DNA of 64,000 nt from Gari tellinella (GCA_922989275.2 OV277870.1:59855079-59919078); one strand, 5' to 3'. Shown: positions 50,186 to 59,667, counted from the first letter of the stretch. Numbers and translations: made by a program. The notes: generated by a model from the letters alone, not told the origin.

Positions 50186-50460
50186 TATAAAGAATACCAT
50201 AAGAATTCATATGAGTTATAGAATACCATCGTAAGACTTATAGAATACCCCTAATAAGACATATAGAATACCCCTCGTAAGAATTATAGAATACCTTCAT
50301 AATACGTATCTAAGAAATTAAGAATACCTCTCATTAGTCTTAAAGAATACCCCTCATAAGACTTATAGAATACCCCTCATAAATACTTCCCTAGAATATT
50401 CTCCCTCAAAAGACTAATTATAGAAGACCCTTTGTCAGACTTATTGAATACCCCTCATAC
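50186..50460. repeat. Imperfect AGAATACCCCTCATAAGACT tandem repeat
   Basis: About ten diverged units of 22-35 bp sharing TAGAATACC and CATAAGACTTA. The spacing is irregular. Confidence 0.7.
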
Positions 50461-50632
50461 GTTAAAAAACTTGATAACACTTAAAAGTTATAAACAAGCA
50501 TTTGTTATGATTTTGCCAAGTTCAGAAATAATTAATGAAAGAATACTTTAAGTGCTTGATGCAATTTGAAGTATTATTGCAGGCATTATGAAAGTATTCT
50601 AAAATGAAATTGGATCAGGTACTGTTATGCAA

Positions 50633-50840
50633 TACAGTAGAACCTCCCTATTACGACCATTAAATTTTGCTAAATATCATGTATTTAAGGCAGGTGACTG
50701 CTTAAAGCAAGGTAACAGTGAAACAGAAAGCTCCTTCAAGAGCTTTCTGTTTCACTGTCACCTTGCTTTAAGCTGTCACCTGTCTTTATTCAATCAATTA
50801 GCCTTCGTTTTAGCGGTCGTATTAGAGAGGTTCTACTGTA
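50633..50840. mobile_element. MITE-B, full length
   Basis: TA-CAGTAGAACCTCCCTATTA to GTATTAGAGAGGTTCTACTG-TA. A long regular hairpin from GCAGGTGACTGCTTAAAGC. The BEL/Pao element inserted immediately to its right. Confidence 0.85.
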
Positions 50841-50844
50841 TAGT

Positions 50845-51023
50845 TGTCGGGTGAATAATGACTCTGAAACTTCTCCAAATCTAACTCTTTTAATCACTAT
50901 CTTCTTCGTTCACTCTAACTACTACTCTGCTCTCAAAACATGTTTATTGTGTATGTGACGTAACGACACGCGACGTCTTGGCGGTCGCGCCACGACGTCG
51001 CTCGGCGTTACGCAATCCCGACA
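50845..51023 (-). repeat. 3' LTR (179 bp)
   Basis: Starts TGTCGGGTGAATAATGACTC and ends GCAATCCCGACA on the plus strand, with inverted TGTCGGG/CCCGACA tips. The right third is CpG-rich, forms nested stems and includes TGACGTAA, which matches the ATF/CREB site consensus. Confidence 0.9.
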
Positions 51024-51557
51024 TACTCGGGGCCACAAAATGCTTGCAAAACTTACTGCACAAAGTAATTAGAAATGTGTTAAGCCCTTCGTTTAAGCAA
51101 ATTATTAATTTGTTACTTGTCTTTTAACTTTATCACAATAGTATCTACTTTGCTGAATATCAATATCACGGTCTCTTGAAACAACGAAGATCTAATAAAG
51201 TCTCTGATGAAAATTTAACTTTTCTGTCACTGTATTTTAGTTAACACCTGTACTGTAATCACTTATTAGTTTTGTAGTTATTGATATCTATTCTCTAACT
51301 TCAAGTTGGTAGAGTTTCACTATTGGTCTGTTCTGTTTGGATTTTCACGGCAAATAGTCGTGTTTCCAGCGTTCTCGCAAGTTGTAGATTAATGTTCGGA
51401 GAAACCTCTCTTGTCTGGATATGTTCTCCTTGGTGCACCCGTCCTGTTCCAAATGTTCTGGGTCTTCTGAGCGTGGCAGCTTCGTAACTCCTCTGCCTTA
51501 TAGGGAGTGAGATGGTGACAGGGGCTCCAAATCGACCCTTTTGTAAATCTGGGCATT
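51024..51557 (-). other. Non-coding 3' region of the BEL/Pao element
   Basis: No frame continues the element's proteins here. The sequence next to the 3' LTR reads GGCCCCGAGTA on the element strand, a weak candidate for a polypurine-type primer. Confidence 0.5.
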
Positions 51558-52040
51558 TTATTCAAATTTGTTCTGAAGCTCTTTACTGTAGATACCTGGT
51601 GACATGGGGGAAACATGGTGTTGGTAGTGGTCAGGAGAGGCTTTGTTTTCCTGTTTCTTCTTTTGCTGTTGTTCTTCTTGTTGTACTATACAGCGTTTAG
51701 AAAGTTGCTGGTCACGAAGCAAAAGACTCTCATTCTCCTGCTCAAACTTTCTCAATGACTGCTCACGTTCCTTGTGTACTGTCTTTAACTCATTGTGAGC
51801 TGATTGTTCGTCCAAATATGCCTTCTCCAAAATTTGTATCTGAGCTTTTAACTTATCGTTTTCAATCGCAAGTTTCTTGTAGTTTTCTTTGGACATCTTC
51901 CGCGCAGTATTTCTGGTTAGAGGCTTGGGTGTGAAACTTGACGATCTGACTTCTGTCACGGCGGTCTTCTGAAGTACATTTGAACGATACTGAGTTGTAG
52001 AATGAAATCCTGTGGCATTCTGTTGATTTTCTGCATCAGA
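51558..52040 (-). CDS. Coiled-coil frame downstream of gag, same phase
   Basis: Open from the codon after the gag stop (52040) to a stop at 51558, 160 codons; the first ATG is at 51896, giving 112 residues. From that ATG the protein is strongly heptad-like and charged (KLAIENDKLKAQIQILEKAY, then ERE, KFEQENE and a glutamine/lysine-rich KKKQENKA stretch). No protease, RT or zinc motif. Being in phase with gag across a single TAA, it could be a readthrough extension, a formerly fused domain, or a captured host segment. I do not recognise the family. Confidence 0.45.
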   Translation of the reverse strand, partial: SDAENQQNATGFHSTTQYRSNVLQKTAVTEVRSSSFTPKPLTRNTARKMSKENYKKLAIENDKLKAQIQILEKAYLDEQSAHNELKTVHKEREQSLRKFEQENESLLLRDQQLSKRCIVQQEEQQQKKKQENKASPDHYQHHVSPMSPGIYSKELQNKFE

Positions 52041-53291
52041 TTAAAACCTTTTTGCTGCGGGGTTGAACGATTTTGCTGCTTTTTGCTGACAAATGGCAGT
52101 ATGGTGTTTATGTTGGCAATGTCTACACCTGAAACATGATTTGCAATTCACTATCCGATGACCTTTCCCTAAGCAATTAAAACATAGACTTTTGCTTTTA
52201 ACACACTTAAGTCTCTCCTCTACACTCTCAACCACTTTACAGTCTAACGATGCATGCTGCTCACCACAAAATGGACACGCTGTCTTTTTCTGATCTGGCG
52301 ATTTTGTTGTAACAGATTTACCTTTCTCCATCTGCTTCTGTACTGAACTTCTGCATCCCGTGAAAAATGACGCAATTTTGAAGTGTGCTTCTGTTGGCTC
52401 GGTATTTTCTCCTTCCTTCATATTTACTTCATTTCCAATTGAATCGCGTAGTTCTTGTATGGTCCACTTTTTGTTTCCATGATCACGAGCCATGCTACGT
52501 TTCAGTTCAGTTGGCAGTTTCTCTCGAACAATTGGCACTAATAGGTTACCGTACGAGTCCTGGTACTGTCCTAGTGATTCCAAACCTCTTATGTATGTTT
52601 CTAGCTTGTCATGAAAACGTTGCATGTCATAAATACTGTTGTCAGGCCGTGGTAAATCTAATAAAGACTGCATATACGAACTGACGATCTTGTGTGGCTG
52701 GCCAAAACGTTCTCTCAGTAAATTTACGGCTTTTCCGTAATTAGCATGTGTGAGTTGAAAACCTGTGATACAAGACGCAGCTTCATTGTGTAGTAACGAT
52801 TGAAGATATGTAAATTTCTGTACTTCGGATAGGGTCTGATTTACATGCACTGAAGACTCAAAGCAATCCCAAAATGTCTGCCACTCAGTAACATTTCCAT
52901 TGAAATGTGGTAAAGTCAGTTTAGGAAGTTTGTGGAAAGACTGGCTAGAACTTTCTAAACTTACGTGCGAACTTGGCGGCGTTTGGTCCTGTTGGTTGTG
53001 TGAATTCTGATCCTCTTGATTTGCACATTTCTCTCTAATGATATCGATCTTTAACTCAAGGTTGATTATGTACTCTTCACCTTCAACAAGTTCTGTCACT
53101 AAATCCTCTATATCCGGATGATTTGAAATCTTCTCAATAAGAGTTTTTATCGTATCAATTTTGTTTGTAAGTATTTGTAGAAGTTTTGTTTTATTTGATT
53201 TCGGCAGATTTTCGTCCTCTAACTTATTGAATGTTGCCGATATCACTCTCTGTTGCGCTTCACGTTGTGTAAGTAATTTTGAAAGCTGCAT
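52041..53291 (-). CDS. gag: BEL/Pao Gag polyprotein (capsid-like and zinc knuckles)
   Basis: ATG at 53291 is the first inside the element, 32 bp from the LTR; the frame is open further upstream but lies within the LTR. 416 residues. N-terminal helical region; a DUF1759-type Gag region at about 122-262, opening KLTLPHFNGN and including WQTFWDCFE; three cysteine/histidine boxes: CPFCGEQHASLDC 339-351, CFNCLGKGHRIVNC 370-383 and CRHCQHKHHTAIC 389-401. It would form the retroelement particle and bind its RNA. In full-length relatives the frame continues into protease and RT; here TAA at 52041-52043 ends it. Confidence 0.85.
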   Translation of the reverse strand: MQLSKLLTQREAQQRVISATFNKLEDENLPKSNKTKLLQILTNKIDTIKTLIEKISNHPDIEDLVTELVEGEEYIINLELKIDIIREKCANQEDQNSHNQQDQTPPSSHVSLESSSQSFHKLPKLTLPHFNGNVTEWQTFWDCFESSVHVNQTLSEVQKFTYLQSLLHNEAASCITGFQLTHANYGKAVNLLRERFGQPHKIVSSYMQSLLDLPRPDNSIYDMQRFHDKLETYIRGLESLGQYQDSYGNLLVPIVREKLPTELKRSMARDHGNKKWTIQELRDSIGNEVNMKEGENTEPTEAHFKIASFFTGCRSSVQKQMEKGKSVTTKSPDQKKTACPFCGEQHASLDCKVVESVEERLKCVKSKSLCFNCLGKGHRIVNCKSCFRCRHCQHKHHTAICQQKAAKSFNPAAKRF

Positions 53292-53306
53292 TGTTACTTT
53301 GTGTTT

Positions 53307-53319
53307 GGTCACGGCACCA
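53307..53319 (-). promoter_or_regulatory. Primer-binding site
   Basis: On the element strand TGGTGCCGTGACC lies four bases inside the 5' LTR. Its complement GGTCACGGCACCA ends in CCA, as a tRNA 3' end would. Which tRNA is not determined. Confidence 0.7.
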
Positions 53320-53322
53320 AAA

Positions 53323-53501
53323 TGTCGGGTGAATAATGACTCTGAAACTTCTCCAAATCTAACTCTTTTAATCACTATCTTCTTCGTTCACTCTAACTAC
53401 TAGTCTGCTCTCAAAACATGTTTATTGTGTATGTGACGTAACGACGCGCGACGTCTTGGCGGTCGCGCCACGACGTCGCTCGGCGTTACGCAATCCCGAC
53501 A
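53323..53501 (-). repeat. 5' LTR (179 bp)
   Basis: Same length and tips as the other LTR. The two differences are C/G near ACTACTAGTCTGC and A/G near ACGACGCGCG. The outer flank is ATAGT. Confidence 0.9.
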
Positions 53502-53548
53502 ATAGTCATATTAGTTAACTATAACTGTGTGGGACATGTTTAGTTGTT

Positions 53549-53749
53549 TACAGTAAAACTCCTCTATTACGACCAATCAGACGAAGGCTAATTAATTGTA
53601 TATAGCACAGGTGACAGCTTAAAGCAAGGTGACAGTAACACAGAAAGCTCCTGAAGCATGTTACTGTCACCTTTCTTTCAACAGTCACCTGTCGTTAAAG
53701 CCTAATAACAAACACAATTTAGTGGTCGTAATAGAGGGTATTTACTGTA
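53549..53749. mobile_element. MITE-B
   Basis: TA-CAGTAAAACTCCTCTATTA to GTAATAGAGGGTATTTACTG-TA. The right hairpin arm has a deletion at the turn (AGCTCCTGAAGCATG). Confidence 0.75.
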
Positions 53750-53827
53750 TATCCATCATTCATATCCATCTCATGTAATTATATTGAAAACAAACTCCAA
53801 AAGGGTCTGTAATAAATGGGGATTATT

Positions 53828-53965
53828 CCTTTACCAAGTAGCTTGTTTCTTGGTTTGAAATCAGGTGATCCCTTAAAGCAGGTTGGACAGTTAGTATGTA
53901 ATATTTTATTGTTCTGGTGCCAGTGTTTGTACTTTACTTTCATCCTGTTTTAAAGTTCAATCTGT
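53828..53965. repeat. Decayed MITE-A
   Basis: CCAAGTAGCTTGTTTC, AAATCAGGTGATCCCTTAAA, then TGTACTTTACTTTCATCCTG. Ends lost. Confidence 0.45.
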
Positions 53966-54244
53966 CATAAATATTATAATTAAGCCTTTGTTCAAATGTT
54001 TAAGTTTTTAATATAAAAGCAGGTGTTTACTGTAGCAATTGTCATAATAGAGACACTGAGAGTATATTTACAAAGTTTCTTGATGATTATTAAGCAGTAT
54101 AAGTTAGTACCTTGGAGTACTCAAATGGCCTTGCAGATATTTGCTTGTTTAAGGATCTGTGATGAATGTAGTAAATACACTATTTTAGAAAATATTGGGG
54201 TGTAAGTTTGAATTATTGAAATGGAAGTGGAAATGCCCTGTGCA

Positions 54245-54460
54245 TTAAGTCTTTGCATGCTGGGTAATTTTTTCCTCTGCAAGAATTGTCGTCTGCTTTT
54301 GTTTGCATTTTCAAAAGTTCTTTTAAATTCAGGGTCAGAATGGCAAACAGTTTAGATCCTGATGAGACGCTGTGTCACACAGTGTCTCATCTGGATCCAT
54401 ACTGTTTGTAAAGGTAATCCCTGTGGCAGATATATCCGCTGCTAGCATGCAAAGAGTGAA
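54245..54460. mobile_element. MITE-D
   Basis: TTAAGTCTTTGCATGCTGGG at the left, core CAAACAGTTTAGATCCTGAT turning at GACGCTGTGTCACACAGTGTC, right CTGCTAGCATGCAAAGAGT. Confidence 0.8.
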
Positions 54461-54650
54461 CAAGTGTTTATTTGCACAGTGTTGTTAATATTGTTTGTGC
54501 AGCACCACAAAACGTCATCCAACCCGCTGGTTGGAAAATGAGAAGCATGAAAATAAGACGAGTTATTACAAAGAAACATGTTGGTTTTATTTCTATGAAG
54601 AAGTGCTAGAGCAGTTCTGCTATATTTACTATATAGATGCACAAATTTGT

Positions 54651-54877
54651 TTAACCCATTATAACTCCATAGATATATATGCTTTTTAGTGCATTTACTT
54701 TATTCCTCCACTGAAGAAAATAATTTCACTTGGTACAAGCATGAACTTGTTCCATAAGAATTATTTTCTATATACTAGGTAGCTTAAAGCAGGCTGAACG
54801 TAAAGCAGAATGTGCCAACCTGCTTTAAGTGGTCATCTGTCTTCAAAACTAGAAATAGGCTATGAAGTAAGGATTAA
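54651..54877. mobile_element. MITE-A with deleted hairpin
   Basis: TTAACCCATTATAACTCCAT to TATGAAGTAAGGATTAA. The left arm ends GCAGAATGTGCC and passes straight into AACCTGCTTTAAG, so most of the right arm is missing. Confidence 0.75.
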
Positions 54878-54891
54878 ACAGGCAAAAAATA

Positions 54892-55612
54892 TAAACAACT
54901 GACTCACTGTATGTACATCTTGTATCCCTCATATATATTATGGCTCTTCATGAAATATAAACAACTGACTCACTGTATGTACATCTTGTATCCCTCATAT
55001 ATATTATGGCTCTTCATGAAATATAAACAACTGACTCACTGTATGTACATCTTGTATCCCTCATATATATTATGGCTCTTCATGAAATATAAACAACTGA
55101 CTCACTGTATGTACATCTTGTATCCCTCATATATATTATGGCTCTTCATGAAATATAAACAACTGGCTCACTGTATGTACATCTTGTATCCCTCATATAT
55201 ATTATGGCTCTTCATGACATATAAACAACTGACTCACTGTATGTACATCTTGTATCCCTCATATATATTATGGCTCTTCATGAAATATAAACAACTGACT
55301 CACTGTATGTACATCTTGTATCCCTCATATATATTATGACTCTTCATGAAATATAAACAACTGACTCACTGTATGTACATCTTGTATCCCTCATATATAT
55401 TATGGCTCTTCATGAAATATAAACAACTGACTCAATGTATGTACATCTTGTATCCCTCATAATATTATGGCTCTTCATGAAATATAAACAACTGACTCAC
55501 TGTATGTACATCTTGTATCCCTCATATATATTATGGCTCTTCATGAAATATAAACAACTGACTCACTGTATGTACATCTTGTATCCCTCATATATATTAT
55601 GGCTCTTCATGT
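54892..55612. repeat. 66-bp satellite array, about 11 units
   Basis: Near-identical units containing AACAACTGACTCACTGTATG, TACATCTTGTATCCCTCATA and TATTATGGCTCTTCATGAAA. One unit (near 55457) lacks a single base; single substitutions mark a few others. Because 66 is a multiple of three, a frame runs through with a 22-residue repeat including MYILYPSYILWLF. That frame has no start context or homology and is most likely incidental. Confidence 0.95.
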
Positions 55613-55628
55613 TTCTACAATATCCTGT

Positions 55629-55872
55629 TTAACCCATTACCCCATAAATATGCCTTTTTACGCCTTTGATTTTTTCCTCTACTAAAGAAAATAATTTCAA
55701 TTTATCCTTTTACAAATAGGAATCATAAGAAATATTTTCTATATTCTAGCAGATAATAGCTTAAAGCAGGCTAAAAGTAAAGCAGAATGCGCCTTAAGGC
55801 GCATTCTGCTTTACTTTCAACCTGTTTTAAGTAGCCACCTGTCTCCAAAACTAGAAACAGGCTATGGGTTAA
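55629..55872. mobile_element. MITE-A
   Basis: TTAACCCATTACCCCATAAA to GAAACAGGCTATGGGTTAA, a right end shortened by one GGTAAT block. The near-perfect hairpin turns at GCGCCTTAAGGCGC. Confidence 0.85.
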
Positions 55873-56377
55873 AAACCTACCAGTATAGGAAACTTTTGTT
55901 CATCCAGACAGAGGGCTGCTGTTTAAAAAGGCTAAAAGTAAATTAAAATAGAATTCTAACATGACACGTGAATTCGTCTCTATAAACAAAGAACAGGTCT
56001 ATCGTGGTATACCTGAGACGGTATACCACGCTCTTCCCTACCCCGCTCCTCCCACGGTTATATGACATGACGTGACCACGTGCGTTCATACGTTATGTTT
56101 TTTAAATTTCTTTCGTTATTCATATAGCCCGTAAAGACCATATACTTTTAACCAGTAACGTTACAGTAATTTTCTCATTCTTCTGTCTTGTTTGATGAAA
56201 TGTTTGTTCTATGCCAGATTATGGATCGGTAATTGTAAATTTGCTTATGGGTGTTAGATTCTTGTAATGCCGCGGAAAAAGTTATTCGGTCGAAAAACTT
56301 CATCCGCTGAGGAAATAAGTATGGAACATTTGATTTCCTTTCTAATGAATTTCCTTACATCTGGTCATGTTAGAATC
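55873..56377. other. Unassigned sequence with a short hairpin
   Basis: Includes CGTGGTATACC / GGTATACCACG (56003-56013 with 56020-56030, loop TGAGAC) and CACGTG-type motifs near 56075. No coding evidence. Confidence 0.5.
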
Positions 56378-56546
56378 GAAATAATCTATGTTCTACCGTT
56401 GTGAAACTGTATTTTACAACGGTCGGTCGTTGTGGTGCGCAGGAATTGACCACTCAGGCCTTCGGCCTTCGTGGTCAATTCCTGCGCACCACAACTCCCA
56501 ACCGTTGTAAAATACCGTTTCACAACGGTAGAACATAGATTATTTC
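56378..56546. repeat. 169-bp inverted repeat with 76-bp arms
   Basis: Arms 56378-56453 and 56471-56546 pair except for one mismatch and one 5-nt internal mismatch (CGGTC against TCCCA). The 17-nt centre contains AGGCCTTCGGCCT. Each arm itself holds ACCGTTGT and ACAACGGT, so smaller stems can form within an arm. Sequence to the right (AGTCTCCTAAAGGAGCTTTC) is half of a core-1 hairpin, suggesting it interrupted such an element. Confidence 0.9.
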
Positions 56547-56663
56547 TTAAGTCTCCTAAAGGAGCTTTCTACTTTACTCTCAGCCTGCTTAAAGCAACTA
56601 CCTGTCTAAAACACTAAAACATTTCACAAATAAATGTGGATGCTGACCAGACACTGAGTTACT

Positions 56664-56886
56664 AAACAGTTTGCATGCTAGCGGCGGATATATCTGCCTC
56701 AGTAATTATCTTTGCAAACAGTTTGGATCCAGATGAGACGCCACGTAACGCGGCGTCTCATCAGGATCCTAACTGTTTGACACTCTGATCCTGTTTTGAA
56801 AAGAAAATTAGACAATTCTATTTTTAGAACATCAGCAGAAAACAATTGTTGCAGACGAAAAAATTACCCAGCATGCAAAGAGTTAA
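56664..56886. mobile_element. MITE-D
   Basis: Left AAACAGTTTGCATGCTAGCG, core GCAAACAGTTTGGATCCAGA turning at GACGCCACGTAACGCGGCGTC, right ACCCAGCATGCAAAGAGTTAA. The left TTAA is degraded. Confidence 0.8.
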
Positions 56887-56926
56887 TTGAGTCAATTCCC
56901 TCATGTATCAAGGTAATTGAACAGAG

Positions 56927-57135
56927 TACAGTAAAACCTTTCTAATATGACCACTAAAACAAAGCCTAATTGATTGGTTAAAAGGCAGGTGACAGCTTAA
57001 AACAAGGTGATAGTAAAACAAAAAGCTCCTTTAGGAGCTTTCTGATTTACTGTCACCTTGCTTAAAGCAAACACCTGTAGAAATTACCTCAAATTTAACA
57101 CAATTTAGTGATTGTAATGGAGAGTTTTATCTGTA
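56927..57135. mobile_element. MITE-B
   Basis: TA-CAGTAAAACCTTTCTAATAT to GTAATGGAGAGTTTTATCTG-TA. The hairpin turns at AGCTCCTTTAGGAGCT. Confidence 0.8.
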
Positions 57136-57412
57136 TAGTAGACCGGAAAAGACGATTTAAGTTTTAAAGATGGAGTTATGTTTTATACTTCAGTCAGATA
57201 TAAATATAATGAATGTAATAAAACGTTACTTTAATTTTTGAAAACAGTTTTACAGAGTTTAATTTTCTGGCATCTGGTAGAGTAATATTAGAGAGAATTA
57301 AACTTCTTTAACAGACTTAAACAACTTTGTTCTCATGAGAAAATATCTGTTGTTACAAGACATCTTTACACTGAACATAGTCCAGCTAGAAGTATTGTGT
57401 TACTCAAATCTC
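57136..57412. other. Unassigned AT-rich sequence
   Basis: Nothing recognised. Confidence 0.4.
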
Positions 57413-57664
57413 TCAACCCATTACCCCATAAATACACCTTTTTACACCTTTTATTTATTCCTCCACTGAAGAAAATAGTTCCAATTTATACAGTCAAGAA
57501 TAATGTACCATAAGAATTTTTTTTTTATCCCAGCAGATATTAGCTTAAAGCAGGCTGAAAGTAAAGCAGAATGTGCCTTAAGGCACATTCTGCTTTACTT
57601 TCAACCTGCTTTAAGTGGTCACCTATCTTCATTACTAGAAACAGGCTATGGGGTAAAGGGTTAA
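57413..57664. mobile_element. MITE-A
   Basis: TCAACCCATTACCCCATAAA to TATGGGGTAAAGGGTTAA. The hairpin turns at GTGCCTTAAGGCAC. Confidence 0.85.
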
Positions 57665-57666
57665 AC

Positions 57667-57975
57667 CAATTACAGACAAACCTCTCTATTTAACAACCAT
57701 TAAATGATGGCTAATTGTTTAAATGACAGATGACAGCTTAAAGCAAGGAGGAAGTAAAACAGAAAGCTTAATAGTTAACACAATTTAGTCAGGGCTCCAG
57801 ATAAGGGAGAGTGAACGGAACAAAACCAACATTTTCTCACTTATTTCAGCACCAAATCCTATTCTAATGAGTAGTGACACCATAGGGTTTAAAGCACAAA
57901 TAAAGATTTTAATTTTTGAAATACTCCCCTTATCTGGAGCCCTGATTTAGTTGTTGTAATAGAGAGGTTTTACTT
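57667..57975. mobile_element. MITE-B interrupted by MITE-C
   Basis: Left piece CAGACAAACCTCTCTATTTA to AACACAATTTAGT; right piece ATTTAGTTGTTGTAATAGAG to GGTTTTACTTG. The B hairpin has lost its right arm. Confidence 0.7.
57790..57944. mobile_element. MITE-C nested in MITE-B
   Basis: CAGGGCTCCAGATAAGGGAG to CTTATCTGGAGCCCTG. ATTTAGT occurs on both sides, a 6-7 bp target duplication. The left half of the central hairpin is deleted (AATCCTATTCTAATGAGTAG). Confidence 0.8.
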
Positions 57976-58066
57976 GTTTTCCACTGAACATATTGGTCAC
58001 TTCCATGGGGTGAAAGAAAGGCTCTTTATTATCTCATTTACTTTACAGTTTGTTTTCAGTGTTTAA

Positions 58067-58344
58067 TTAAGACAGGTGATAACTTAAAGCAGGTTAAAAA
58101 GAAACTTAGATGAAATATCCTATTGACATTTCTGTTTTACATTTATACAGATTTGAGTTCCTTCCTAGATACAACACCTAATAAAGGTGGTTAAATTGCT
58201 TAAAGCAAGCTGTAAGTAAAGCAGAAAGCTTTATTTTCAACTTATACTATCTCAATGTGCATATATCCATGACTGTATAAAGTTGCAAAGAATTTCTTCA
58301 GTGGAGGAATAAATTAAAGGCATATTTATGGAGTAATGGGTTAA
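58067..58344. repeat. Decayed MITE-A material
   Basis: Two partial AACTTAAAGCAGGTTAAAAA / TTGCTTAAAGCAAGCTGTAA hairpin arms, then TTCTTCAGTGGAGGAATAAA and GAGTAATGGGTTAA. Probably two overlapping remnants. Confidence 0.5.
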
Positions 58345-58522
58345 ACAGTTACCTACTTGGTGGCTATTGGGAGAAAAGCTTAACAAACAAATATACAATC
58401 CAACAAACAATACCAAACTTGTCATTCTATTTAGTAAAATGGGTGAAGAAAAAAACAACCTGGAGAAATTGATTGATTGTGTAATTGAATGAGGTTTTAT
58501 ATTGCATCTAAGCATGGAGTGT

Positions 58523-58895
58523 CAGGGCTCGAGATAAGAGGAAGTAAACAAATCAAACAATTCGGCACCAAATCCTATTGTGTTACTACTCATTAGAATC
58601 GTTTCGAACAGACGATTCTAATGAGTAGTGACACCATAGGGTTTAATGCAGAAATAAAGATTTTAGTTTTTGAAATACAGTCGAAACTCGATACTACGAA
58701 CTCGCTTAAATCAATCTTACCAGTATATCGTTAGTTGATTTATGATCAATCGATTTTGTTAAGGTCGAACATACCAATATTTCAAAGTTAAAACGTGGCT
58801 AAGCCACGTTTTAACTTTGAAATATGGGTATGTTCGAAATAACGCGAGTTCGTTGTATCAAGTTTTTACTGTACTCCACTTATCTGGAAAACACT
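58523..58895. mobile_element. MITE-C interrupted by MITE-H
   Basis: CAGGGCTCGAGATAAGAGGA at the left; the hairpin turns at TCGTTTCGAACAGACGA. Broken at TTTTTGAAATA and resumed with TACTCCACTTATCTGGAA. A 48-bp segment (AATTGAATGAGGTTTTATAT ...) is duplicated on both sides of the nest (58469 and 58913). Confidence 0.75.
58676..58873. mobile_element. MITE-H nested in MITE-C
   Basis: TA-CAGTCGAAACTCGATACTAC to TATCAAGTTTTTACTG-TA. Uninterrupted MITE-C reads GAAATACTCCCCTTATC here, so TA was duplicated. A strong central stem, AAAGTTAAAACGTGGCTAAG, folds on its complement. Confidence 0.85.
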
Positions 58896-59181
58896 GGTAG
58901 AAATATAGGCTGATTGATAGTGAAATTGAATGAGGTTTTATATTGCATCTACTCACAATGGGTATGCAGACATATGAGGCAGAGTGAAGCATTGAGTGTC
59001 AGTTTTCGTTTGATTACATTGCTGTTAGTGTTACTGCTCTAATCAATTCCTTTGCTTATTTGTTTGCAAGTTCATTTCTTCCAATTTTTAGCCAGCTTTG
59101 TTTGCAAGTACCGTCAAACTTATTCTGTTGAACAATTCAAACGACATTTCACAGGTGACCTTTACTGTGACAGGTCGCAGC

Positions 59182-59405
59182 TTAACTCTTTCCTCCCTGA
59201 AACTTTAAATGGACACTTCCAGTTTCGATTTAAGTCTAGTCCATTTCTGGCTTTTAAGGGTTGTTTTTGTCCATTTTTAGCATTATGACAAACAGTGAAG
59301 ACCTCTGATCTGGGTCTTCACTGTTTGCATAGGACAGGTGTACTATTCACATGTACACTGTTCGAAAAGGAAGCCTATATGCGGGACTAGGGTTCAAAGG
59401 GTTAA
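59182..59405. mobile_element. MITE-E nested at the M hairpin base
   Basis: TTAACTCTTTCCTCCCTGAA to ACTAGGGTTCAAAGGGTTAA. The central palindrome is shortened (GAAGACCTCTGATCTGGGTC). Flanking TTAA is the left base of the M hairpin. Confidence 0.8.
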
Positions 59406-59417
59406 TGCAAGACATAA

Positions 59418-59667
59418 TTAACCCATTCCCCCATAAATACGCTTTTTAACGCCTATAATTTATTTTTCCACTAAAGAAATAGTTTTACATTATACTGTCA
59501 GGAATATGTAGCATAAGAAATAATTTCTGTATTCCAACAGAGTGTAGCTTAAAGCAGGCTGGAAGTAAAGCAGAATGTGCCTTAAGGCACATTCTGCTTT
59601 ACTTTCAACCTCCTTTAAGTGGTCACTTCTCTTAAAACTAGAAACAGGCTATGGGGTAATGGGTTAA
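59418..59667. mobile_element. MITE-A nested in the M hairpin arm
   Basis: TTAACCCATTCCCCCATAAA to TATGGGGTAATGGGTTAA. The hairpin turns at GTGCCTTAAGGCAC. It sits 13 bp from the MITE-E inside the same host arm. Confidence 0.85.

Larger units (their letters stand above)
50845..53501 (-). mobile_element. BEL/Pao-type LTR element, gag-only, non-autonomous
   Basis: Two 179-bp LTRs differing at two positions bound a 2.66-kb element. ATAGT is duplicated outside (50840-50844 and 53502-53506). Read on the minus strand: LTR, primer-binding site, gag with DUF1759-type and zinc-knuckle regions, one TAA, a coiled-coil frame in the same phase, about 530 bp without coding capacity, LTR. Protease, reverse transcriptase, RNase H and integrase are absent, so it would need enzymes from a full-length relative. 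LTR similarity implies a recent insertion. Confidence 0.85.

Noticed and set aside
53323..53375. Upstream extension of the gag frame into the LTR (start at 53375)
   Set aside because: This part lies within the LTR, upstream of the primer-binding site. The ATG at 53291, just inside the element, is the more plausible start.
54892..55612. CRISPR-like regular array
   Set aside because: Units are contiguous with no spacers of unique sequence; it is a 66-bp satellite in eukaryotic DNA.
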